In this document: in pieces, positions 25,545 through 35,472 of the stretch
Layout of the letters: each line of letters begins with the position of its first letter
How positions within the stretch are numbered: position 1 is the stretch's first letter
Assembly: GCA_963719465.1 (NCBI GenBank)
Contig: OY970386.1
Span: 1,860,001-1,924,000, forward strand
DNA: 64,000 nt
Origin: JALHUB01 sp963719465
GTDB taxonomy: Bacteria; Chloroflexota; Dehalococcoidia; DSTF01; JALHUB01
Direction of reading: 5' to 3'
Made by a program: the position numbers and the translations under genes
The notes under the pieces: model-generated
Databases searched by the model: none
The model's input: only the letters and a program-made list of their open reading frames with translations
Told to the model about the DNA's origin: nothing

Positions 25545-25702
25545 CGCCGAAGGAGTCAATTAGCCTCGCCACCGAGTCACATGGGGTTGGGCCGCGGTCC
25601 AGCCCTTTCCGTTTCCAGGCCGTGGCTGAGGACGAGTCGTGATGACGCAGGGCTTCAACCTGCGGCCCCGACGAGCAATGTCTGCCTCGGTCGGCTGTCA
25701 AC

Positions 25703-26017
25703 TCAGAGAACCGGGGATGTGACGCTCTCCGAGGCCTCCTCAGAAAGACGGAGCAGGCCCTGAGCTAGCTCTTCCATGCTGTAAGGACCCTGTCGGCGGT
25801 GGCTCAGTAGGGCTTGCACATTCACCGAATAACGATTGCGCCGGCCTACCTTCTCCCGCGATATCATGCCGTCCTCCTCCAGAGCCCGGAGGATGGAGAA
25901 GGCCGCTCTGTCCGTGATGCCGACGGCAAGAGAGATATCGCGCTGGGTCGAGTGTGGGTGGTCGATGACGTTGATCAGAACAAGGGCGTGGTTGGTAAGA
26001 AAATCCCAATGAGCCAT
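25703..26017 (-). CDS. Winged-helix transcriptional regulator (MarR/ArsR-like)
   Basis: 104 residues from the ATG at 26017, preceded by TTGGAGGAAAAAAC; the longer frame upstream is not needed. MAHWDFLTNHALVLINVID is followed by a winged helix: TQRDISLAVGITDRAAFSILRALEEDGMI and then the wing SREKVGRRNRYSVN. It lies next to a 56-base tandem repeat and a perfect divergent promoter (26039-26066), a plausible autoregulatory target. The effector is unknown. Confidence 0.75.
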   Translation of the reverse strand: MAHWDFLTNHALVLINVIDHPHSTQRDISLAVGITDRAAFSILRALEEDGMISREKVGRRNRYSVNVQALLSHRRQGPYSMEELAQGLLRLSEEASESVTSPVL

Positions 26018-26038
26018 GTTTTTTTCCTCCAAAAGGGC

Positions 26039-26066
26039 TTGACAAAGATGACAGGGGAAGTATAAT
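26039..26066 (+). promoter_or_regulatory. Consensus sigma-70 promoter facing right
   Basis: TTGACA (26039-26044) and TATAAT (26061-26066), both perfect, spacer 16. It diverges from the winged-helix gene. The transcript would first cross the 56-base tandem repeat and repeat R1, and then uspA at 26546, leaving a leader of nearly 480 bases. Confidence 0.65.
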
Positions 26067-26079
26067 GCTGGCAACATGT

Positions 26080-26191
26080 AACGTGGTATATGGTTCATGG
26101 TATCTAGGTCTGGAATGTGGCAGCCGGTATACCGTAACGTGGTATGAAATGCAGGGTACATCGGTCTGGCATGTGGTAACCGGTCTTCATT
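26080..26191. repeat. Tandem duplication of a 56-base unit
   Basis: Units 26080-26135 and 26136-26191 share AACGTGGTAT at the start and GGTCTGG-x-ATGTGG-x-A-x-CCGGT near the end, exactly 56 bases apart. The region is less GC-rich than its surroundings and lies just downstream of the consensus promoter. It resembles a repeated operator or leader element rather than coding sequence. Confidence 0.6.
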
Positions 26192-26249
26192 ATCACGAAT
26201 CATTATTCATGATGGGCGCTCCAAAGTCAAGCGGTTCGAGCGACAAAAG

Positions 26250-26527
26250 AGCCAAGAATCTCGGCGCGGGCCGGATGTCCAGAACGCCGTAAACAGGAGA
26301 TTCTCTGAGGCCGTCCAATCAAGGAGGATTCGGAGCCCGTCGTCGCAGAGGGGGACTAGGCCACTAGTCAGGACTGGGCGACGCGGGCGTCAGTGGTGAC
26401 CGGGCCTGCGGAGAGGTGATGGGCGATCGGAGTACGGGGTCCGGGGGTACCCCGCCGGGCGGCTGGCCAGGGTCGGCTTATCCCGCCCCGTGGGCCCGGT
26501 CAATTTCAACACCAGGGCTACGTTGGA
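26250..26527. repeat. Long direct repeat R1, upstream of uspA
   Basis: About 275 bases nearly identical to R2 at 27030-27307. Shared blocks include CTGAGGCCGTCCAATCAAGG, GAGCCCGTCGTCGCAGAGGG, GGGCGTCAGTGGTGACCGGG and CCGCCCCGTGGGCCCGGTC. No convincing ORF is shared. R1 ends 18 bases before the uspA start. Confidence 0.7.
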
Positions 26528-26545
26528 AGTCAGAGGCAGGAGGCC

Positions 26546-26995
26546 ATGTACAAGAAGATGCTGGTCCCGGTGGACGGTTCCCTTCGTTCGGAAGTCGTAG
26601 TACGCCATGCCGCTGAGACGGCGAAGGCATTTGGCTGCAGCATCAGGCTGCTTACCGTCGTCGATCTCGACAAGCACAACACAAAGGTGAGCTCCGACGG
26701 CTCCCCGGATGAGGCGGCGAGCCTTGCCTGGGTCGAGTCCCAGATCGAAGAGGCGGAGAACCACCTGCGGCCGGTGGCGGAGCGCTTTGAGGATCACGGG
26801 CTGAAGCCGGAGATGGAAGTGCGCTTTAGCAACCCGCCCGCGGAGATCCTGAAGGCGGCGGCCGAGTACGGCACGGACATCATCGCCATGGCCACCCGGT
26901 CGAGGCGCGGAGTGGCGCGCTTGATGTTCGGTAGCGTGGCGGACCAGGTGCTGAAGGAGTCGCACGTGCCCGTCCTGCTCATAACAGCGGCCTAA
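26546..26995 (+). CDS. Universal stress protein (UspA family)
   Basis: 149 residues, single Usp domain. MYKKMLVPVDGSLRSEVVV is the first strand and loop; the C-terminal nucleotide motif TRSRRGVARLMFGSVADQVL, then VPVLLI, fits the ATP-binding G-x2-G-x9-G-S form in modified spacing. GGCAGGAGG precedes the ATG. The gene sits exactly between long direct repeats R1 and R2, like a cargo gene. It is probably cytosolic and linked to starvation or redox stress, by family knowledge. Confidence 0.85.
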   Translation: MYKKMLVPVDGSLRSEVVVRHAAETAKAFGCSIRLLTVVDLDKHNTKVSSDGSPDEAASLAWVESQIEEAENHLRPVAERFEDHGLKPEMEVRFSNPPAEILKAAAEYGTDIIAMATRSRRGVARLMFGSVADQVLKESHVPVLLITAA

Positions 26996-27029
26996 GCGCT
27001 GTTCGGACGAGCACCAGATAGCGACTAAA

Positions 27030-27307
27030 GAAACAAGAATCACGGCAGCGGCCGGATAGCCAGACGCTGTGGACAGGAGAGATCTCTGAGGCCGTCCAAT
27101 CAAGGAGGATGGGAGCCCGTCGTCGCAGAGGGGGAGTAGGGGAGTAGGCCAGTAGTCAGGACTGGGCGACACGGGCGTCAGTGGTGACCGGGCCTGCGGA
27201 GAGTGGTGATGGGCGATCGGATACGGGGCTTGAACGCTGCCCCGGCGGGCGGGGTCAGCCTATCCCGCCCCGTGGGCCCGGTCCATCTCAGCACCAAGTC
27301 TACGTGG
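27030..27307. repeat. Long direct repeat R2, downstream of uspA
   Basis: Second copy of R1 with a few short insertions, such as an extra GAGTAGGG. It ends CTACGTGG and is immediately followed by TGGGCGATC, an isolated acceptor-like piece of the tRNA-Val family. Confidence 0.7.
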
Positions 27308-27358
27308 TGGGCGATCAAAGTTGAAAGTTAGAGTCTGGAGTGAATCTGGAAGGGGTTC

Positions 27359-27507
27359 TGGTGGGCGATGCAGGGCTCGAACCTGCGACCTTCTGGGTGT
27401 AAAGCATCTGAAGCTGAGCGCTGTGCACCAGATTCAGGACCCCTGAGCGAAAACACGGAAGTTATCAGCTGGAAAATGGGCCACTAGCCGCGACTACGAC
27501 TAGTCCA
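27359..27507 (-). repeat. tRNA-Val-derived intergenic repeat, copy D (closest to tRNA-Val)
   Basis: From the encoded CCA through the acceptor, T-arm and anticodon to GTGTAAA (27359-27403) it is identical to the 3' half of tRNA-Val at 28473. The 30 bases beyond the CCA (GAGTCTGGA, GTGAATCTG) also match that tRNA's flank. It then switches to the family core GCATCTGAAGCTGAGCG and tail. The D-arm and acceptor 5' strand are replaced, so it is not a functional tRNA. Confidence 0.8.
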
Positions 27508-27524
27508 CCGCCCAGGGGCGCCTG

Positions 27525-27753
27525 TGCGAACGTTAGTCGCAAGCGGCCCGCTGCGTGGGTGGTGAACCCCGACACCGACGCCCGGCTTTACGCCTACTGC
27601 GGCTGCTGTATGCCAGGCCGCTGGGAAGATCGGGCTCGGCCGTACGCACCCACAGGAACGATGACCTTGATGAATGGACGGAGCTCACGGCGTAGGTCGA
27701 CGTGGGGGATGAGGTGGAGGAGGACAGCGCGTAAGCGGACGGGCCAGCGCTAG
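27525..27753 (+). pseudogene. Relic of a small zinc-ribbon gene, paralogue of the one near 6.3 kb
   Basis: The frame RKRPAAWVVNPDTDARLYAYC, then CCMPGRWEDRARPYAP, parallels KKRPATYFVN...VYCDSCMP...PYTP in the gene at 6220-6489. The first CxxC is lost (A-x-x-S in its place). After about 27655 the frame becomes low-complexity Arg-rich sequence; another frame there has acidic protein-like stretches broken by TAG and TAA. This is a decayed copy. Confidence 0.4.
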
Positions 27754-27846
27754 TGGGCGAGGTCGAGGCGTTTCTGGCAGATGAGGCGGAGGAGGACTAG
27801 TCAACAACGACGATCCTGCCGATAAATAGATGAGGGCGAGAGATCG

Positions 27847-28335
27847 ATGACGAAGGAGAAGCGCAGAAAGAAGCTCGCTCTCACCCCGGAAGACAATAAG
27901 AGTCTCATAGTGCTGGCCTACGTGGCGGCCCTTATTGGGCTCGGACTGGGGCTCTTGATGTACATGCACTCCGATCTCAGTACGCGGTTCCTCACCTACA
28001 TCCATGCTGAGTTGCCCATCTCTACCGCAGCTCCCACGCAGTCGGTTTCAAGCGGCTCACTCATTGTGACAAACTTGTCGTGCGACATAGTAGCGGGGGC
28101 GCGTGGCACGGTGACAAACAAGACCGGCTTCGCGGTTCATGGGCTGCAAGTTGTCTGCACGAAGACTAATGCCCCAGACGGCGGTTTGTCGCCTGGGAGC
28201 GTGGGCAGCATCGATGCCGGGGCCTCGGCTCCCTTCATTTGCCCGCTGAGACAGGCTGGGGGTACGTCAGAGTGCATCGTCAGGTTCCTCGAAAACGGGA
28301 AGGTGATCAACTCCATAGTCGAGAGCCGTCAGTAG
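27847..28335 (+). CDS. Single-pass membrane protein with extracytoplasmic beta-sandwich-like domain
   Basis: 162 residues. A basic cytoplasmic start (MTKEKRRKKLALTPED) precedes one membrane segment (LIVLAYVAALIGLGLGLLMYM), then a Ser/Thr-rich linker and a C-terminal domain with SLIVTNLSCDIVAGARGTVTN and three further Cys. The T-N-K-T-G-F-A-V-x-G-L pattern resembles FxLYD-type domains. A weak GAGGGCGAGAG lies upstream. It lies between repeat copy D and tRNA-Val; function unknown. Confidence 0.6.
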   Translation: MTKEKRRKKLALTPEDNKSLIVLAYVAALIGLGLGLLMYMHSDLSTRFLTYIHAELPISTAAPTQSVSSGSLIVTNLSCDIVAGARGTVTNKTGFAVHGLQVVCTKTNAPDGGLSPGSVGSIDAGASAPFICPLRQAGGTSECIVRFLENGKVINSIVESRQ

Positions 28336-28472
28336 GCGGACGCAGCGACGAAGCGCACGGTCTGAAGCTCCCATTTCGCTATATCGTCCGGGATGAGGCC
28401 GTCCTAGCGGATGAGCGTTCTCACATGGGGGATCGGCAGTCAGAGTCTGGAAAGTGAATCTGTGTGGGATTC

Positions 28473-28549
28473 TGGTGGGCGATGCAGGGCTCGAACCTGC
28501 GACCTTCTGGGTGTAAACCAGACGCTCTAACCAACTGAGCTAATCGCCC
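28473..28549 (-). tRNA. tRNA-Val (TAC), CCA encoded
   Basis: Minus strand GGGCGATTAGCTCAGTTGG, anticodon arm TCTGG-TTTACAC-CCAGA (TAC), T-arm GCAGGTTCGAGCCCTGC, acceptor ATCGCCC-A-CCA. It is complete and well paired. Its 3' half is the source, or a member, of the dispersed repeats A-D, and its 5' half is duplicated immediately upstream (28550-28604). Confidence 0.95.
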
Positions 28550-28604
28550 GAACCTGCAACCTGTCGCCCGAGGCGACCGCTCTAACCAGCTGAGCTAATC
28601 GCCC
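28550..28604 (-). other. tRNA-Val 5'-half copy fused to a hairpin (pseudo-tRNA leader)
   Basis: On the minus strand GGGCGATTAGCTCAGCTGG and AGAGC (acceptor 5' strand and D-arm of Val) are followed by the hairpin GTCGCC-TCG-GGCGAC, then AGGTTGCAGGTTC, and directly by the 5' end of the true tRNA-Val. The anticodon arm is replaced and the T-arm is incomplete. The same hairpin sits behind tRNA-Ala- and tRNA-Ile-like halves elsewhere in this operon. Confidence 0.75.
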
Positions 28605-28688
28605 GGCGCCAGGCGATTCAATCCTATCGAGGGCAAGCTGTGCGGTCAAGCCGGAAGACGCCCGCGGCGCCCTTTCGGGGCAAAAGGA

Positions 28689-28715
28689 GAGTCCTTCCCC
28701 TTAGGGGAAGGACTC
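28689..28715 (-). terminator. rRNA operon terminator
   Basis: GAGTCCTTCCCC (28689-28700) and GGGGAAGGACTC (28704-28715) form a perfect 12-base stem with a TTA loop just after 5S. On the minus strand the stem is followed by TCTCCTTTTG. Confidence 0.8.
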
Positions 28716-28720
28716 ATAAG

Positions 28721-28838
28721 TCCTGGCAGTGGCCTATTTTCCGCAGGAAGTTGCCCTCCAAGTATCGTCGGCGCTGAGGCGTTTCACTTCCGTGTTCGGG
28801 ATGGGAACGGGTGGGTCCACCTCGCTCTGACCACCAGA
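28721..28838 (-). rRNA. rrf: 5S ribosomal RNA
   Basis: Minus strand begins TCTGGTGGTCAGAGCGAGG, contains CCCGTTCCCATCCCGAACAC and ends GCCACTGCCAGGA; ends pair as in 5S helix I. About 118 bases. It lies last in the operon, after tRNA-fMet and before the terminator. Confidence 0.93.
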
Positions 28839-28849
28839 ACGAAAAACCT

Positions 28850-28924
28850 TGGTAGCGGGAGGAGGATTCGAACCTCCGACCTTCGGGTTATGAGCCCGAC
28901 GAGCTGCCGCTGCTCCATCCCGCG
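28850..28924 (-). tRNA. Initiator tRNA-fMet (CAT), between 23S and 5S
   Basis: Minus strand CGCGGGATGGAGCAGCGGC, anticodon CTCATAA flanked by three G:C pairs (GGG/CCC), T-arm GGAGGTTCGAATCCTCC, 3' CCA encoded. Position 1 (C) and 72 (T) do not pair. The 1-72 mismatch plus the GGG/CCC anticodon stem mark an initiator rather than an elongator. Confidence 0.88.
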
Positions 28925-28984
28925 ATACCAATATCAACTGAACGTAGGTAGCGTTTGCACTCTTTCGCGCGCGTATTAATGTAG

Positions 28985-31973
<2,989 letters not shown>

Positions 31974-32204
31974 TACACTAATACCCGCGCACTAAAGATG
32001 CGTCCGCTACCTTGTTCAGTTGTTAATGTGCTTTCCACAAAACTATCGGCCTGATGTCTCAAGCCGATAGTACTGCTTGTCGCATCAGCCGGACGGCTAT
32101 TAGGTTATCAGTTGGCCGAAAACCATCTAGTTCCTGCTAGTCCTCCGTTAACCTCATTGAGTTTACCGCATCGTTTGCTGTTTGACAAGTGCCGCAGCCG
32201 GTTC

Positions 32205-32280
32205 TGGTGGAGCCGAGGGGATTCGAACCCCTGACCCCCGCCGTGCAAAGGCGGTGCTCTCCCAGCTGAGCTACGGCCCC
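32205..32280 (-). tRNA. tRNA-Ala (TGC), CCA encoded
   Basis: Minus strand GGGGCCGTAGCTCAGCTGG, anticodon CTTTGCACG (TGC), T-arm GGGGTTCGAATCCCC, acceptor end CGGCTCC-A-CCA with a few G:T pairs. It lies in the 16S-23S spacer after tRNA-Ile, as in many bacteria. Confidence 0.95.
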
Positions 32281-32282
32281 TG

Positions 32283-32327
32283 ACCTGTCACCCAAGGCGA
32301 CCGCTCTCCCAGCTAAGCTACGGCCCC
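32283..32327 (-). other. tRNA-Ala 5'-half copy fused to a hairpin (pseudo-tRNA leader)
   Basis: On the minus strand GGGGCCGTAGCTTAGCTGG and GAGAGC copy the Ala acceptor 5' strand and D-arm. They run into the hairpin GTCGCC-TTG-GGTGAC, then AGGTCA and the real tRNA-Ala. The hairpin differs from the Val copy in its loop and by a pair-preserving change (GGCGAC to GGTGAC). Confidence 0.75.
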
Positions 32328-32375
32328 AAGCACTCGAGGCCGCGCGACGCCGCCTTCGACCTCGCTGGAAGGCTC

Positions 32376-32452
32376 TGGTGGGCCATGGTGGAGTCGAACC
32401 ACCGACCTCGGTCTTATCAGGACCGCGCTCTAACCAGCTGAGCTAATGGCCC
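32376..32452 (-). tRNA. tRNA-Ile (GAT), CCA encoded
   Basis: Minus strand GGGCCATTAGCTCAGCTGG, anticodon CTGATAA (GAT) on a GGTCC/AGACC-type stem, T-arm GGTGGTTCGACTCCACC, acceptor ATGGCCC-A-CCA. First tRNA of the 16S-23S spacer. Confidence 0.95.
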
Positions 32453-32484
32453 TTGACTACCTGTCCGGAAAGCTCAGCTGTCGT

Positions 32485-32542
32485 GGTGTATCACCGACCT
32501 GTCGCCTCAGGCGACCGCTCCAACCAGCTGAGCTAATGGCCC
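32485..32542 (-). other. tRNA-Ile 5'-half copy fused to a hairpin (pseudo-tRNA leader)
   Basis: On the minus strand GGGCCATTAGCTCAGCTGG and TTGGAGC copy the Ile acceptor 5' strand and D-arm. They are followed by GTCGCC-TGA-GGCGAC, AGGTCGGTG and a short CACC partner, then about 30 unrelated bases before tRNA-Ile proper. Third instance of the same hairpin on a third tRNA half. Confidence 0.75.
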
Positions 32543-32560
32543 AACGTCAACTCACAACGA

Positions 32561-32589
32561 CACCTTAACTGCTGGATAGCGGAAGGAAC
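32561..32589 (-). other. 16S precursor processing stem, 3' strand
   Basis: Complementary over nearly all of its length to 34263-34291 (the GTTCCTTCCGCTATCCAG block and its partner CTGGATAGCGGAAGGAAC). Together they form the long helix enclosing 16S rRNA that RNase III cuts. Confidence 0.8.
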
Positions 32590-32698
32590 GCCCCGTGGGA
32601 CGAGAGGGGCATAAGGTTTGACGATGGATCCGGTTACCCGGATCGCACCGATCGACCTAGGATAGCTTCTCGCCAGAGGCGAGTCGCTTCTCCCTAGA

Positions 32699-34205
<1,507 letters not shown>

Positions 34206-34262
34206 TAACCTTCATCCCAGGGACGAATCCCCGGGACAAAGACCACGGTCTGGCCCCACATT

Positions 34263-34291
34263 GTTCCTTCCGCTATCCAGTTGTTAAGGTG
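34263..34291 (-). other. 16S precursor processing stem, 5' strand
   Basis: Partner of 32561-32589. It lies about 58 bases upstream of 16S. The remaining leader up to the promoter (34292-34412) shows no ORF. Confidence 0.8.
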
Positions 34292-34412
34292 CCAACGCCG
34301 CCGAAACCGACGACACACAAAATTAACACCTCCCTCGCTTCCTCGCTTATCGGAGCGAGAGCCTGTGTTAACGATGAGCGTTAGAAAGGCGGTTCAGTTC
34401 ACCGCGCAATTA

Positions 34413-34441
34413 ACTGTATCATCGCCGTGGAGGCTTGTCAA
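34413..34441 (-). promoter_or_regulatory. rRNA operon promoter, -35 box inside an IS target duplication
   Basis: On the minus strand TTGACA (34436-34441) and TACAGT (34413-34418), spacer 17, about 210 bases upstream of 16S. The IS481-family element begins 4 bases upstream of the -35 box, so the native upstream (UP-element) region is now about 1 kb away. Confidence 0.75.
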
Positions 34442-34445
34442 GGGC

Positions 34446-35472
34446 TGTAGGGTTTCAGGAGATGTGAGACAGAAGGGAGGTGAATAACGTCGGGCCTGGG
34501 CTGTAGGCTAACGGAAAACGAAGCCCAATAACCTACAGGAGGCCCGACATGCACAAAGCTCGCACACCCTGGCCCATCCAGACAAGAGCCGCCTACATCG
34601 CTGCGTTCGAGGAGGCGCGTCGGCAGTATCCCAGGCTCAGCGCCCGCATCTTTTGCCAGGCGGGAGAGGTGCCCCATTCGACCTTCTCTCGCTGGTGGGC
34701 GGCCTGGCGACGCCACGACAGGAGAGCGCTATCAGACCGCTCCCGCAGGCCTCACCGCTCGCCTACGGCCCTTTCAGGGCATGTTCTAGACATCATCCGC
34801 GGCGCCCATCGTAAATTCGGCTTCGGAGTAAAGAGGCTCCACGCGTATCTGACAAAGGCCGGGCTGATTACCTGCAGCGTTTCCAGTGTCTACAGAGTTC
34901 TCCGTCGCGCCGGCGCCCTCCTTGCCTGTCCCCGTAAACCTAAGCGTCTCTGGCTGCACTACGCCAAAGCTTCCCCCGGTGATCGGGCTCAGATGGACCT
35001 GCTCTATCTGCCGGAGGGTCGCTACCAACTGACCCTGGTCGACGATTGCAGCCGCGTTCTTGCCGCAACGGTTCTTTCCAGGCGCACCTGCGCCGCTGTC
35101 TGCAAAGCCCTGCCGTGCCTCCTGGAGACCATCCCGTTCGCAATTCGCTGCCTCCAGACTGATAACGGCCCTGAATTCTCAGGCGACCTCACTGCCCTTC
35201 TGAGGCGAAGAGGCATTCGCCACGTCCGGATCAGACCCAGGACGCCTCATCTCAATGGCAAGGTGGAGAGAGTGCAGAGGACGATGCGAGAGGAGTTCTG
35301 GGATGGCGTTCTGGCGGGAACGGTCTTGGAGTGGGAGAAGGGGTTGCAGGCGTATGTGCGCTTCTACAACAAGAAACGGCTGCACAGTGCTCTTGGCTAC
35401 AGCGCGCCGCTCGTGTACGCTCAGGAGCGTCTACCTCAGGCCCGGATCTACCACATCTCCTGAAACCCTACA
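34446..35472 (+). mobile_element. IS481-family insertion sequence, intact
   Basis: 1027 bases with 21-base perfect terminal inverted repeats (TGTAGGGTTTCAGGAGATGT-G at each end). A 15-base target duplication, AGGCTTGTCAAGGGC, flanks it at 34431-34445 and 35473-35487. It encodes one open transposase. It is inserted between the rrn promoter and tilS, where the two originally overlapped. Confidence 0.9.
34549..35463 (+). CDS. IS481-family DDE transposase
   Basis: 304 residues. An N-terminal helix-turn-helix region (STFSRWWAAWRRHDRRALSD) precedes the rve core with Asp in AQMDLLYLPEG, Asp in LQTDNGPEFSG and Glu in LNGKVERVQRTMREEFW, then YNKKRLHSALGY. AGGAGGCCCGAC precedes the ATG. No frameshift or stop interrupts it, so the element may be active. 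It overlaps the 3' end of tilS on the opposite strand. Confidence 0.92.
   Translation: MHKARTPWPIQTRAAYIAAFEEARRQYPRLSARIFCQAGEVPHSTFSRWWAAWRRHDRRALSDRSRRPHRSPTALSGHVLDIIRGAHRKFGFGVKRLHAYLTKAGLITCSVSSVYRVLRRAGALLACPRKPKRLWLHYAKASPGDRAQMDLLYLPEGRYQLTLVDDCSRVLAATVLSRRTCAAVCKALPCLLETIPFAIRCLQTDNGPEFSGDLTALLRRRGIRHVRIRPRTPHLNGKVERVQRTMREEFWDGVLAGTVLEWEKGLQAYVRFYNKKRLHSALGYSAPLVYAQERLPQARIYHIS

Noticed and set aside
26065..26292. 75-residue ORF downstream of the consensus promoter
   Set aside because: Its start overlaps the -10 box and the body is the 56-base tandem repeat; no ribosome-binding site.
26390..27172. 260-residue minus-strand frame over uspA and R1/R2
   Set aside because: Antisense to uspA and crosses both repeats; no family resemblance.
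24913..27507. Copies C and D as functional tRNA-Val genes
   Set aside because: The acceptor 5' strand and D-arm are missing and replaced by the repeat core, so no cloverleaf can form.
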